53,728 nt of DNA, from positions 1-53,728 of the forward strand of contig JBDIBB010000008.1 of assembly GCA_039812685.1 (NCBI GenBank). The letters run 5' to 3'. A program made the position numbers and the translations under genes. The stretch comes from JBDIBB01 sp039812685. GTDB lineage: Bacteria; Acidobacteriota; Vicinamibacteria; Vicinamibacterales; JAFNAJ01. Of the stretch, positions 24,000 through 33,041 are shown piece by piece. Within the stretch, counting starts at the first letter, position 1. Every line of letters starts with the position of its first letter. The notes below the pieces were generated by a model. That model saw nothing but the letters and a program-made list of their open reading frames with translations. It was not told the origin of the DNA and ran no database searches.

Positions 24000-25220
24000 T
24001 TGCGCACGCTGGTGTTGGGGAGGACGGATCGGTCGACCGGCCGTTTCGCGGCGATGGCTGCGGGACTGGCGCTCGCCTGGGGCTGCGGTGGGGCCGCGGC
24101 GCCCCGCGATCGGGGCGCGACGGCGGACGGCCCGCGCGAGGTGCAGGTGGTCGCCGCCCGCGAGGAAGCGCTCATGCGGAGCATCACCGTGAGCGGCACC
24201 CTCGCGGCCGAGGAGCAGGTGGTGCTCAGCTTCAAGGTGCCGGGTCGTCTCGAGGCGCTGCTGGTCGACCTCGGCTCCAGTGTCGCGGCCGGCCAGCCGC
24301 TGGCGCGGCTCGCGCTGGCCGACTTCGCGCTGCGCGTGTCGCAGGCCGAGGCGGCGCTGCAGCAGGCGCGCGTGCGGCTCGGGCTCGACCCGCTCGGCGC
24401 CTCCGATGCCGTCGATGCCGAGCGCACGGCGGTGGTTCGCGAGGCGCGGGCGGTGCTCGACGAGGCCCAGTTGCGGCGCAACCGCGTGGCGACCTTCGTC
24501 GAGCGCGAGATCTCGTCACGGGCCGAACTCGACTCGGCCGAGGCCGCGCTGAAGGTGGCCGACAGCCGGTATCACGACGCGCTCGACGAGGTGCGATCCC
24601 GCCAGGCCGTGCTCGAGCAGCGGCGGGTGGAGCTCGCGATTGCCCGGCAGCAGCAGGAGGACGCGACGCTGGAGGCGCCCTTCGCGGGGATGATCCGCGA
24701 GCGGACGGCCGCCCTCGGGCAGTTCCTCGCGGCCGGCACGCCGGTGACCACCCTGGTGCGGATCGATCCGCTGCGCCTGCGCCTCGAGGTCCCCGAGCGC
24801 GAGGCCGCGCGCGTGCGCGCCGGACAGGCGGTGAGGGTGCACGTGGAGGGCGACGACACCGAGCACCCCGGCCGCGTGGCGCGCCTGAGCCCGGCCATCA
24901 CCGAGGACAGCCGCACGCTGCTCGTCGAGGTGGAGGTGGCCAACCGCACGGGACGCCTGCGGCCCGGCGCCTTCGCCACCGGCGAGATCGTCATCGATCG
25001 CGACGACCCGGCGATCATCATCCCCGCCTCGGCCATCGTCACATTCGCCGGCATCGACAAGGTGGTGACGATCGACGACGGGAAGGCCGTCGAACGGCGG
25101 GTCGATCTGGGACGGCGCGAGGGCGATCGCGTCGAGGTGGTGGAGGGGCTGCGCGCGGGCGAGCGGGTGATCGTCGAGCCCGGCAACCTGGTGTCGGGCG
25201 ATGCCGTGACCGTGCGCTGA
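24000..25220 (+). CDS. RND efflux periplasmic adaptor (HlyD/MFP family)
   Basis: 406 residues. The TTG at 24000 is supported by GAGG 7 bases upstream; the ATG at 24054 is an alternative. An N-terminal hydrophobic stretch with LALAWGCGG suggests a lipoprotein. Then follow the barrel-sandwich half (VSGTLAAEEQVVLSFKVPGR, LVDLGSSVAAGQPLARL), a long coiled-coil hairpin (residues about 110-220, with many Glu/Arg/Ala), the second lipoyl half (EAPFAGMIRERTAALGQFL) and a beta-barrel (VRIDPLRLRLEVPE). It links the inner-membrane pump encoded 58 bases downstream to an outer-membrane channel, which is not encoded here. Confidence 0.9.
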   Translation: MRTLVLGRTDRSTGRFAAMAAGLALAWGCGGAAAPRDRGATADGPREVQVVAAREEALMRSITVSGTLAAEEQVVLSFKVPGRLEALLVDLGSSVAAGQPLARLALADFALRVSQAEAALQQARVRLGLDPLGASDAVDAERTAVVREARAVLDEAQLRRNRVATFVEREISSRAELDSAEAALKVADSRYHDALDEVRSRQAVLEQRRVELAIARQQQEDATLEAPFAGMIRERTAALGQFLAAGTPVTTLVRIDPLRLRLEVPEREAARVRAGQAVRVHVEGDDTEHPGRVARLSPAITEDSRTLLVEVEVANRTGRLRPGAFATGEIVIDRDDPAIIIPASAIVTFAGIDKVVTIDDGKAVERRVDLGRREGDRVEVVEGLRAGERVIVEPGNLVSGDAVTVR

Positions 25221-25278
25221 AGGATCCGCCCGCGCCCGCGCGGGCGGCACCCCGGGAACTCCGCCGTTCGAGGCCCGC

Positions 25279-28200
25279 ATGAAGCAACTCGCCGATCTCT
25301 GCATCCGTCGTCCCGTGTTCGCCAGCATGCTGATCCTCGCCCTGGTGGTGGTGGGCGTGGCCAGCTGGTTCCAGCTCGGCGTGGATCGCTTCCCCTCGGT
25401 CGATCTGCCCACCGTGCGGGTGCGCACCGTGCTGCCCGGCGCCGCGCCCGAGGAGGTGGAGGTCCAGGTCTCCCAGCGGATCGAGGAAGCGGTGAACACC
25501 GTGGAGGGCGTCACCGAGCTGCGTTCGATCTCGGGCCCGGGGACCTCGCTGGTGATCGCCACCTTCGCGCTCAGCCGCGAGATCGACAGCGCCGCCCAGG
25601 ACGTGCGCGATCGTGTGGCGACGGTCTTGAACCAGCTGCCCGACGATGCCGAGCCGCCGATCGTCCAGAAGGTCGACAACGACTCGTCGCCGGTGCTGGC
25701 GGTGGCCGTCAGCGCGAGCCGTCCGCTGCGCGAACTCACCGAAATCGCCGACAAGGTGGTGAAGGTGCAGCTCGAGCGGTCGCGCGGCGTCGGCGAGGTG
25801 ACGATCGTCGGCGGCCTGCAGCGCGCGATCAACGTGTGGGTGGACGCCGATCGGCTGGCGGCCTACCGGCTGCCGATCACCGCCGTGCGCGCCGCGCTCA
25901 CGCGGCAGAACGCCGACCTGCCGGGCGGCAACGTCACGGCGACGGCAACCGAGCGGACGCTGCGCACGATGGGCCGGCTCACGGATCCGCGCGCCTTCAA
26001 CGACCTGGTCATCCAGACGGTGAACGGCTCGCCGATCCGCGTGCGCGACGTCGGCTGGGCCGAGGACGGCACCAAGGAGCAGCGATCGCTGGCGCGGCTC
26101 AACGGCGTGCCGACGGTGGTGCTCGAGGTGCGCCGCCAGTCGGGGGCGAACACCGTGGAGGTGATCGAGGCGTCGAAGGCCAACCTGGCGCGCATCCAGG
26201 CGCAACTGCCGGCCGACGTGTCGCTCGAGGTGATCCGCGACCAGTCGCGGTACATCTACGCGGCGCTGCACGAGATCAACGTGCACCTGATCGCCGGCAG
26301 CATCTTCGCCTGCCTCGTCGTGCTGCTCTTCATGCGCAACTGGCGCGCGACGGTGATCGCCGGCGTGGCGATTCCCGCCTCGGTGGTGTCGACCTTCGGC
26401 ATGATGGCGGCGCTCCACTTCACGCTCAACAGCGTGACGATGCTCGCCCTGGTGCTGATGGTGGGCATCGTCATCGACGACGCGATCGTGGTGCTGGAGA
26501 ACATCTTCCGGTTCGTGGAGGAGAAGGGGCTCGGCCCGTTCGCGGCGGCCAGGGAGGCGACGGCCGAGATCGCGCTGCCGGTGATGGCCACCACGCTGAG
26601 CCTGGTGGTGATCTTCGTGCCGGTGTCGTTCATGTCGAGCGTGTCGGGGCGCTTCCTCTACCAGTTCGGCCTGACGGCGGCCGTCGCCATCCTGGTGAGC
26701 CTGCTGGTGTCCTTCACCCTGACGCCGATGATGAGCGCGCGGCTGCTGAACCGGCACGATGCGCTCGGCCACGGCGAGGCGGCCGGCTCGCGCCAGGGCT
26801 TCTACGCCACGATCGATCGGGTCTACGCCTGGCTGCTCGGCTGGTCGATGCGGCACCGCGCCACCGTCTGCGTGCTCGCGGCGTGCGTGATGCTCTCGGC
26901 CGTGGCGCTCTACGGCCTGGTGCGGCAGGAATACGTGCCGAGCGACGTGGACGAGGCCGAGTTCGAGATGACGGTGCTGGCGCCCGAGGGCACCAGCATC
27001 ACGGCGATGGACGAGGTGATGCGCACCGTGGAGCGCGAGCTGCGCGCGGTCCAGGGCGTGCGGACGGTGCTGGTCGGGGCGGGCGGCAGCTTCCTGGGCT
27101 CGGTGAACCAGGGCCAGGCCTTCGTGCGGATCGCGCCCCACGGCGAGCGCGTCTTCTCGTTCCCGCGCCTGGCGGCGGCCCTGCTGCGGCTCGATCCGAT
27201 GGCCGCCTTCCGCGGCAACTACTCGCAGCGTCAGGTGATGCAGCAGGTGCGCGCGCGGCTGCAGAAGTACAGCGACCTGCGGGTGTCGGTCCGCAACGCC
27301 CAGTCCTTCAGCCTGGGCGGCGCGCCGGTGGACATCGACTTCTCGATTCGCGGGCCGGAACTCGAGCAGCTGGCGAAGTACGGCGAGCACCTGCGCTCGC
27401 GTGCTCCCGAACTGGGCCTGATCGACGCCGACACGACGTTGAAGCTCGACAAGCCGGAGCTGCGGGTGGAGATCGATCGCGCCCGGGCCGCCGACCTCGG
27501 CGTCAGCGTCCAGGACATCGCCACCGCCCTGCGCGTGATGGTGGGCGGCGATCAGGAAGTGACGCGCTTCCGCGACCAGGCCGTCAACGACGACTACGAC
27601 GTGCAGCTGCGGCTCGCGGAACGCGACCGGGTGGACGCCGGCGTGATCTCGCGCCTGTACGTGCCGCGCGCCGGCGGCGGGCTGGTCCGGCTCGACAACG
27701 TGGTGCGCATCGAACGCGCGCGCAGCCCGTCGCGCATCGACCGGCTCGATCGCCAGCGCGTGGTCAGCCTGCGCTCCGGCGTCGCGCCGGGGTTCGCGCT
27801 GGCCGACCGCATCGCCGCGCTGCGCGAGGAGTTCCGCCGGATCAACACCAACCCGGCCTACACCTCGACGGTGTCGGGCCGCAGCCGCGAGCTCGAGCAG
27901 ACCGGACGCGAGTTCCTGTGGGCGTTCATGCTGTCGATCGCGTTCATGTACATGATCCTCGCCGCGCAGTTCGAGAGCCTGGTGCACCCGTTCACGATCC
28001 TGCTCTCGCTGCCGGTCGCCGTGCCCTTCGCGCTGCTCTCGCTCTGGGCGACGGGCAACACGCTCAACCTGTACTCGGCGCTCGGCATGCTCGTGCTGTT
28101 CGGCGTCGTGAAGAAGAACGCGATCCTCCAGATCGACTACATGAACACGCTGCGGCAGCGCGGCCTGGCGCGCGCCGAGGCCATCATGCAGGCCAACCGC

Positions 28201-28473
28201 GCGCGGCTCCGGCCCATCCTGATGACGACGCTGTCGCTGGCGGCCGGCATGCTGCCGCTGGCGCTCGGCACGGGGCCGGGCGCCGAGGAGCGGCGCACGA
28301 TTGCCGTGGTGGTGATCGGCGGCCAGCTGCTCGCGCTCGGCCTGACGCTGGTGCTCACGCCGGTGGCCTACTCGCTGTTCGACGACGTGGCGCACACGGT
28401 CGGCTGGCAGCGGCTGGCCGCGCGCGCGGCGCGCGCGGTCTCCTTCCGGCGGCCGAAGCCGTCGGAGGGGTAG
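25279..28473 (+). CDS. RND-family efflux pump, HAE1/AcrB-like permease
   Basis: 1064 residues with the RND layout: two 6-helix halves each preceded by a large periplasmic domain. The proton-relay helix carries the double Asp (MVGIVIDDAIVVLENIFRFVEEKG). The N-terminus (IRRPVFASMLILALVVVG), a TM12 region and LGTGPGAEERRTIAVVVIGG fit the hydrophobe/amphiphile exporters rather than metal pumps, which have a different helix-4 signature. Substrates are unknown. It forms an operon with the preceding adaptor; no TolC or regulator is adjacent. Confidence 0.92.
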   Translation: MKQLADLCIRRPVFASMLILALVVVGVASWFQLGVDRFPSVDLPTVRVRTVLPGAAPEEVEVQVSQRIEEAVNTVEGVTELRSISGPGTSLVIATFALSREIDSAAQDVRDRVATVLNQLPDDAEPPIVQKVDNDSSPVLAVAVSASRPLRELTEIADKVVKVQLERSRGVGEVTIVGGLQRAINVWVDADRLAAYRLPITAVRAALTRQNADLPGGNVTATATERTLRTMGRLTDPRAFNDLVIQTVNGSPIRVRDVGWAEDGTKEQRSLARLNGVPTVVLEVRRQSGANTVEVIEASKANLARIQAQLPADVSLEVIRDQSRYIYAALHEINVHLIAGSIFACLVVLLFMRNWRATVIAGVAIPASVVSTFGMMAALHFTLNSVTMLALVLMVGIVIDDAIVVLENIFRFVEEKGLGPFAAAREATAEIALPVMATTLSLVVIFVPVSFMSSVSGRFLYQFGLTAAVAILVSLLVSFTLTPMMSARLLNRHDALGHGEAAGSRQGFYATIDRVYAWLLGWSMRHRATVCVLAACVMLSAVALYGLVRQEYVPSDVDEAEFEMTVLAPEGTSITAMDEVMRTVERELRAVQGVRTVLVGAGGSFLGSVNQGQAFVRIAPHGERVFSFPRLAAALLRLDPMAAFRGNYSQRQVMQQVRARLQKYSDLRVSVRNAQSFSLGGAPVDIDFSIRGPELEQLAKYGEHLRSRAPELGLIDADTTLKLDKPELRVEIDRARAADLGVSVQDIATALRVMVGGDQEVTRFRDQAVNDDYDVQLRLAERDRVDAGVISRLYVPRAGGGLVRLDNVVRIERARSPSRIDRLDRQRVVSLRSGVAPGFALADRIAALREEFRRINTNPAYTSTVSGRSRELEQTGREFLWAFMLSIAFMYMILAAQFESLVHPFTILLSLPVAVPFALLSLWATGNTLNLYSALGMLVLFGVVKKNAILQIDYMNTLRQRGLARAEAIMQANRARLRPILMTTLSLAAGMLPLALGTGPGAEERRTIAVVVIGGQLLALGLTLVLTPVAYSLFDDVAHTVGWQRLAARAARAVSFRRPKPSEG

Positions 28474-28537
28474 GCCGGCTCGCGCGGCGGCCGGCAGGAG
28501 TCGCCGGCGGCGGACGCCGTGACGCTCCGCCGGCGCC

Positions 28538-29263
28538 TCAGCCGTGGTGATGGTGCGCGGGCGCGCCGGCGCCGGCCGGCGCCAGCGCGCGCTTCCGGCC
28601 CTCGAGCCACTCGGCCCACAGACTGATCCCCTGGCCCGTCTTCGCCGACACCACGAAGGCCAGCGGCTCGGGCATCACCCTCGCCAGGTTCGCCTGGATC
28701 GCGTCGAGATCCACGTCGAGATGGGGCACCAGGTCGGCCTTGGTCAGCAGCACCAGGTCGGCCTTGCGGAACATCACCGGGTACTTCAACGGCTTGTCCT
28801 CGCCCTCGGTGACGGCCAGCGCCACGACGTTGAACGCCTGGCCGAGATCGTAGACGGCCGGGCAGACGAGGTTGCCGACGTTCTCGATGAAGAGGTAGTC
28901 GACGGCCGCCAGATCGACGTGGTGCAGGGCGCGGTGCACGAGGTCGGCGTCGAGATGGCACGCCGACCCCGTGGTGATCGATTGCGAGGGGATGCCGGCG
29001 GCGCGCAGCCGCGCGGCGTCGTGGTCGGTGGCGAGGTCGCCGGCGATCGCGGCCAGCCGGCGCCCGGCCAGCGCGCGGGCGGTGGCCTCGAGCACGGCGG
29101 TCTTGCCGGCCCCTGGGCTGCCCATCAGGTTGATCGCGAGCACGCCGTGCCCGGCCAGGTGCTCGCGGTTGTGCGCCGCCTGCCGTTCGTTGCCCGACAG
29201 GATTCGCTCCTGCACGTCGATCGGCACCCTGGCGGGATCGCCGCAGCCGCACGTCTCACACAT
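28538..29263 (-). CDS. hypB: HypB, GTPase for nickel insertion into [NiFe]-hydrogenase
   Basis: 241 residues. The N-terminal C-E-T-C-G-C-G motif is the high-affinity Ni site (CxxCGC). Walker A is GSPGAGKT; the metal site region GSACHLDADLVHRAL and ENVGNLVCP are conserved, and LLTKADL gives base recognition. A short His-rich tail (HHHHG) may store or shuttle nickel. HypB hydrolyses GTP while passing Ni2+ with HypA. It overlaps hypA by 8 bp and ends the operon hypC-D-E-A-B. Confidence 0.95.
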   Translation of the reverse strand: MCETCGCGDPARVPIDVQERILSGNERQAAHNREHLAGHGVLAINLMGSPGAGKTAVLEATARALAGRRLAAIAGDLATDHDAARLRAAGIPSQSITTGSACHLDADLVHRALHHVDLAAVDYLFIENVGNLVCPAVYDLGQAFNVVALAVTEGEDKPLKYPVMFRKADLVLLTKADLVPHLDVDLDAIQANLARVMPEPLAFVVSAKTGQGISLWAEWLEGRKRALAPAGAGAPAHHHHG

Positions 29264-29603
29264 TCGCCACCTCCAGCTCCAGTTGCGCCAGCAGGATTTC
29301 GTCGCCCTCGATCAGCCGGGCCGGGGCGCCGCACGCGCCGCAGCGCAGCGGCCCGCCGCCCTGGATCGCCCGCCCGCAGTCGCCGCACGCCCAGCGCGCG
29401 CCGATGCGCTCCACCTCGAGCGCGGCGGCGTCGCAGATGGTCCGCTCGCGCACCAGCTCGAACGCCGTCCGCAGCAGGTCGGGCTCGACGCCCGACAGCT
29501 CGCCGATGCGCACCACCACGCGGGACACGGCCGTGGCGCCGTGGGCCCGCGCCTGCTCCCCGATGTGCGTCATCAGCGCCTCGACGATCGAATACTCGTG
29601 CAT
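29256..29603 (-). CDS. hypA: HypA, nickel metallochaperone
   Basis: 115 residues. MHEYSIVEALM gives the Ni-binding His2 and conserved start. The zinc site is formed by WACGDCG and LRCGACG. IGELSGVEPDLLRTAFELV is typical. HypA receives nickel and works with HypB in loading the hydrogenase large subunit. The gap to hypE is 78 bases. Confidence 0.95.
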   Translation of the reverse strand: MHEYSIVEALMTHIGEQARAHGATAVSRVVVRIGELSGVEPDLLRTAFELVRERTICDAAALEVERIGARWACGDCGRAIQGGGPLRCGACGAPARLIEGDEILLAQLELEVANV

Positions 29604-29681
29604 GCGCGCGTCCTGGGCCCTTGCCTCCGGCGCGCCGCGCGCCGCGGCCCGTGGCCGGCGCGTGTGCGTGCCCGCGGCTCC

Positions 29682-30689
29682 CTAACAGATCCTCGGCAGC
29701 GGCTCGCCCTCGGGCTCGGCCACCAGGCGCCGGCCGATTCCGGTGTCGAGCACCACCACCCCGACGTGATCCGCCACGGCGCGGCCGATGATGGCGGCCG
29801 CGCGTCCCAGCGGGTGCGCGTGCAGCGCCGCCAGCACGCGCGGGGCGGCCTCGGGGCGCACGCCGATGACGGCCTTGCCCTCGTTGGCGATGTGCAGCGG
29901 ATCGAGGCCCAGCAGTTCCGCCGCCGCCCGCACCTCGTCGCGCACCGGCACGGCGCGCTCGTCGATCGCGATGCCGACGCCGCTCTTCTCGGCCATCTCG
30001 TGCAGCGCGCTGGCCAGGCCGCCGCGCGTCGGGTCCTTCATCGCGGACAGGTCGTCGCCGCCGGCGGTCATCGCGGCGCGCACGAGGCCGTTGAGCGGCG
30101 CCACGTCGGAGCACAGGTCGCCCTCGAGGGCCAGATCGTGACGCCGCGCCATGATCGCCAGCCCGTGGTCGCCGAGCGTGCCCGTCACGATCACGAGGTC
30201 GCCCGGCCGCAGCCCGTTGTCGCGGACCAGGTGCCGGGTCCGGCCCAGGCCGGTGGTGTTGAGCACGATGCCGTCGAGTTCGCCGCGCCCCATCACCTTC
30301 GTGTCGCCGGTGACGATGGTGGCGCCGGCCTCGGCGCAGGCCTCGCGCATCGACGCGTGCAGCCGTTCGAGCGTCGCGCGTGCGAAGCCTTCCTCGACGA
30401 TGACGGCGCAGGTGAGCCCCATCACGTCGGTGGCGCCCATCATCGCCAGGTCGTTGACGGTGCCGCACACCGACAGGCGGCCGATGTCGCCGCCCGGGAA
30501 CTCGATCGGGTGCACGACGTGGGAATCGGTGGTGAGGACGAACCATTCCTCGCCTACGCGGAACGCCGCCCCGTCGTCGTAGGCCGAGAGGCCGACGGTG
30601 TCGGCCGTCGCCGGCGCGGCGGCGAACCCTTCGGCGAGCACGCCCTCGATGAGCGCGCGCATGGCGCGGCCGCCGGCGCCGTAGCGCAT
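29682..30689 (-). CDS. hypE: HypE, cyanide-ligand synthesis protein (thiocarbamate dehydratase)
   Basis: 335 residues ending in P-R-I-C, whose Cys receives the carbamoyl group that is dehydrated to a thiocyanate for the Fe(CN)2CO centre. AIR-synthase-like blocks include YGAGGRAMRALI, TDSHVVHPIEFPGGDIG, GDTKVMGRGELDG and KDPTRGGLA. The start is unclear: ATG at 30689 removes about six residues usual before 'YGAGG' in the family, and the frame stays open upstream. The 5' 136 bases also lie within the open hypD frame. It works with HypF (absent here) and HypC/HypD. Confidence 0.88.
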   Translation of the reverse strand: MRYGAGGRAMRALIEGVLAEGFAAAPATADTVGLSAYDDGAAFRVGEEWFVLTTDSHVVHPIEFPGGDIGRLSVCGTVNDLAMMGATDVMGLTCAVIVEEGFARATLERLHASMREACAEAGATIVTGDTKVMGRGELDGIVLNTTGLGRTRHLVRDNGLRPGDLVIVTGTLGDHGLAIMARRHDLALEGDLCSDVAPLNGLVRAAMTAGGDDLSAMKDPTRGGLASALHEMAEKSGVGIAIDERAVPVRDEVRAAAELLGLDPLHIANEGKAVIGVRPEAAPRVLAALHAHPLGRAAAIIGRAVADHVGVVVLDTGIGRRLVAEPEGEPLPRIC

Positions 30690-31855
30690 CCCGATGCGAT
30701 CCTCGACGCGCGGCAGCGGCGGGCGGCCTCCGCGAAATCGGGCCGCCCGCCGTACTGGTGCCAGATGCGGCAGGTGCCCTCGCTGCTCACCATGCAGGCC
30801 CCGACGGGCGAGTCGGGAACGCAGGCGGCGCCGAACAGCGGGCAGTCGAGCGGCGTGGCGCGGCCGATCATGATCTCGCCGCAGATGCACTCGGTGGCCA
30901 CGGCCGGATGCGATGCCTCGCGCACGCCGGACAGAGAGAAGCGTGCGCGCGCGTTCACGTGGGCGAACTCGGGCCGCAGCTCGATGTTGCCGTCGGGCAC
31001 CCACGCGATGCCGCGCCAGTGGCCGCCGGTGAGCGCGAACACCCGCCAGAGCTGATCGCGCGCGTTCCGGTTGCCGTCGGGGGTCACGCAGCGCGGGTAC
31101 ATGTTGACGACGGCCGGCGCGCGATCGCGGATGAGCTCCACGAGCCTGACGAGCGCCGCCAGGATGTCGAGCGGCTCGAAGCCCGCGACGACGATCGGCA
31201 GCGCGTGCCGGCGGGCCATCGGCTCGAAGAGCTTCCAGCCGGTGATCACCGCGGCGTGACCCGCGGCGAGGAAGCCTTCGATCCGCGTGTCGGGCAGCGC
31301 GGCGACCAGCTCCATCGCCGGCGGGACGTACTTGTGCGCCGAGAGGATCGAGAAGTTCGGCGGCGTGCCGCCGAGCACCGCGGCGGCCGTCGCCACGGCG
31401 GTGGTCTCGAAGCCGGTGGCGAAGAACACCACGTCGCCGGCGGTCTCCCGCGCCAGGTCGACGGCCTGCGACACGCTGTAGACGACGCGCACGCGACCGC
31501 CCTCGGCCTGCACGCCGGCGAGGCTCCTGTGTGTGCCCGGCACGCGCAGCATGTCGCCGTAGGTGCACACGAGGGCGCCGCGGCCGGCCAGCGCCACCGC
31601 CTCGTCCACCTCCGGCATGTCGGTGATGCAGACCGGACAGCCCGGTCCCATGATGAGGTCGAGCGAGCGTGGCAGCACGGCGCGCAGCCCGAACTTCGCG
31701 ATGGCCTGCTCGTGGCTGCCGCACACGTGCATCACCGTGACCGGGCGCCCGATCTCGCGCATGGCCGCATCGAGCGCGCGCGCGAGCGCCGCGGCGCGAT
31801 CCGGGTTGCGGAACTTCAGTTGCCGGGCGGCGGCGTCCGGCTCAGCGCGGGCCAT
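30554..31855 (-). CDS. hypD: HypD, Fe-S protein assembling the Fe(CN)2CO cofactor
   Basis: 433 residues as annotated from the ATG at 31855; family members are about 370-380. Conserved motifs are VMHVCGSHEQAI, MGPGCPVCITD, FFATGFETTA, ECICGEIMIG and CMVSSEGTC. The homologous part ends near WHQYGGRPDFAEA; the last 40-50 residues (Ser/Arg/Pro-rich) are read in an alternative frame over the start of hypE and look non-homologous. Either the natural stop has been lost with long overlap, or a frameshift separates two originally adjacent genes. HypC starts it off: the genes overlap by 14 bp. Confidence 0.88.
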   Translation of the reverse strand: MARAEPDAAARQLKFRNPDRAAALARALDAAMREIGRPVTVMHVCGSHEQAIAKFGLRAVLPRSLDLIMGPGCPVCITDMPEVDEAVALAGRGALVCTYGDMLRVPGTHRSLAGVQAEGGRVRVVYSVSQAVDLARETAGDVVFFATGFETTAVATAAAVLGGTPPNFSILSAHKYVPPAMELVAALPDTRIEGFLAAGHAAVITGWKLFEPMARRHALPIVVAGFEPLDILAALVRLVELIRDRAPAVVNMYPRCVTPDGNRNARDQLWRVFALTGGHWRGIAWVPDGNIELRPEFAHVNARARFSLSGVREASHPAVATECICGEIMIGRATPLDCPLFGAACVPDSPVGACMVSSEGTCRIWHQYGGRPDFAEAARRCRASRIASGCATAPAAAPCARSSRACSPKGSPPRRRRPTPSASRPTTTGRRSA

Positions 31856-32138
31856 GGTCCCCGGCCCCGGCGGCGTCCACCTCGCCACGCACGTCGTCGG
31901 CCATCAGGTCGCCGGTCCCGGCGTCCTTCATCAGCTCCTCGTAGAGCTCGAGGGTGCCCTCGATGTCCTCTTCCGGGATGCGGCGGATGGCGAAGCCCAC
32001 GTGGTTGAGGACGTAGTCGCCCGGCGCGACGGGCTCATCGACGAGTTCGAGGCGCACCTCGCGCTTGACGCCGAAGAAATCGACGGTGGCGAGCATGCCG
32101 TCGATGGTGAGGATGCGGCCGGGAACGCCAAGGCACAT
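31842..32138 (-). CDS. hypC: HypC/HybG-family chaperone for [NiFe]-hydrogenase assembly
   Basis: 98 residues starting MCLGVPGRIL, with the functionally essential Cys2. VDFFGVKREVRLELV and PGDYVLNHVGFAI are conserved. The tail after ELMKDAG is longer than in short HypC forms. HypC carries the Fe(CN)2CO unit with HypD to the large subunit. It is the first gene of the hyp operon; the promoter likely lies between it and the regulator gene (32139-32194). Confidence 0.94.
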   Translation of the reverse strand: MCLGVPGRILTIDGMLATVDFFGVKREVRLELVDEPVAPGDYVLNHVGFAIRRIPEEDIEGTLELYEELMKDAGTGDLMADDVRGEVDAAGAGDHGPR

Positions 32139-32194
32139 GAAGGCCCCTCCGGATCGCAGCTTACCCCGCCGGCCGGCAGGGCACAACCGCGCTG

Positions 32195-32587
32195 CTAGGA
32201 GGGTGGCTCCGCGCCCGGTGGGCCGCTGGTGGCCGAACGCACCGCGTCGACGAACGCCTGCAGCGCGTCGAGGTAGCGATCGAGCGCGCGGCGGCCGGCC
32301 GGCGACAGCCGGTACTCGGTGTGGGTGGCACGGCGGCGCGCCTCCTTCACCACCAGCACGTAGCCCGCCTCCTCGAGCCGGCGCGCGTGCACGCTGAGGT
32401 TGCCGTCGGTGAGGCGCAGGCGGCGGCGCATCTCCGTGAACGCGATGCCGGGGACCGTCGCCAGCGCCGCGACCATCGCCAGCCGCACGGGGTTGTGCAG
32501 CACGCGGTCGATGGCGCTCGGGTGCGTCACCTCCGTCGCCGTCGGGGTTCGATGGGCTGGCAGCCGCGCGTCGCCCGGATTGTCCAT
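32195..32587 (-). CDS. Winged-helix transcriptional regulator
   Basis: 130 residues. The core VLHNPVRLAMVAALATVPGIAF, TEMRRRLRLTDGNLSVHARR, LEEAGYVLVVKEARRR and HTEYRLSPAGRRALDRY forms a helix-turn-helix with a wing, like small MarR/PadR/HTH_27-type regulators that act on a nearby membrane protein or operon. No ligand pocket is recognisable. It is upstream of hypC in the same orientation (57-base gap), so control of the hyp genes is possible but not shown. Confidence 0.8.
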   Translation of the reverse strand: MDNPGDARLPAHRTPTATEVTHPSAIDRVLHNPVRLAMVAALATVPGIAFTEMRRRLRLTDGNLSVHARRLEEAGYVLVVKEARRRATHTEYRLSPAGRRALDRYLDALQAFVDAVRSATSGPPGAEPPS

Positions 32588-32645
32588 CGCGCCGTCGATT
32601 CTACGCCGCCTGCCCGGCGCAGACCCCGCCCGTGGCGACGGCGCG

Positions 32646-32975
32646 TCAATCCACGATGAAGAGGGTGGCGCCGGTGACCGTCGACGAGCGGTGCGGCTCG
32701 GCGTCGTCGGCCACCTGGTAGCTGGTGCCCGGCGTGAGCACGAAGGTGCGGCCGTCGCGCAGCTCGGTCCGCAGTTCGCCTGCCAGGCAGAGCAGCACGT
32801 GCCCCTTCGCGCACCAGTGGTCCGCGACGTAGCCGGGAGAGTATTCGACCATGCGGACGCGAAGATCACCGAACTGGCGGGTGCGCCAGCGCGCCATGCC
32901 CCGTTCGCCCGCGTGCTCGGTGGGTTCGATCGCCTGCCAGGCGGTGACGCCGAACGGGATGCCGGTGATGCGCAT
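32646..32975 (-). CDS. DHCW-motif cupin-fold protein
   Basis: 109 residues. The motif V-A-D-H-W-C-A-K-G-H (compare DHCW) lies in the first cupin strand pair, with LCLAGELRTELRDGRTFVL and GTSYQVADDAEPHRS as the second. The His and Cys could bind a metal. Cellular function of this small cupin family is unknown. No ribosome site decides the start strongly. Confidence 0.75.
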   Translation of the reverse strand: MRITGIPFGVTAWQAIEPTEHAGERGMARWRTRQFGDLRVRMVEYSPGYVADHWCAKGHVLLCLAGELRTELRDGRTFVLTPGTSYQVADDAEPHRSSTVTGATLFIVD

Positions 32976-33041
32976 GGGCGTATCCTGGCACGGGTGGCGC
33001 GGGCCGTCACGCGCGGTGCGAGGAGCGCGGCGTGGAGCCGG

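Noticed and set aside
25039..28395. Long antisense frame over the RND pump (about 1118 codons).
   Set aside because: Shadow of a strongly supported gene; low-complexity His/Arg/Glu text with no domain.
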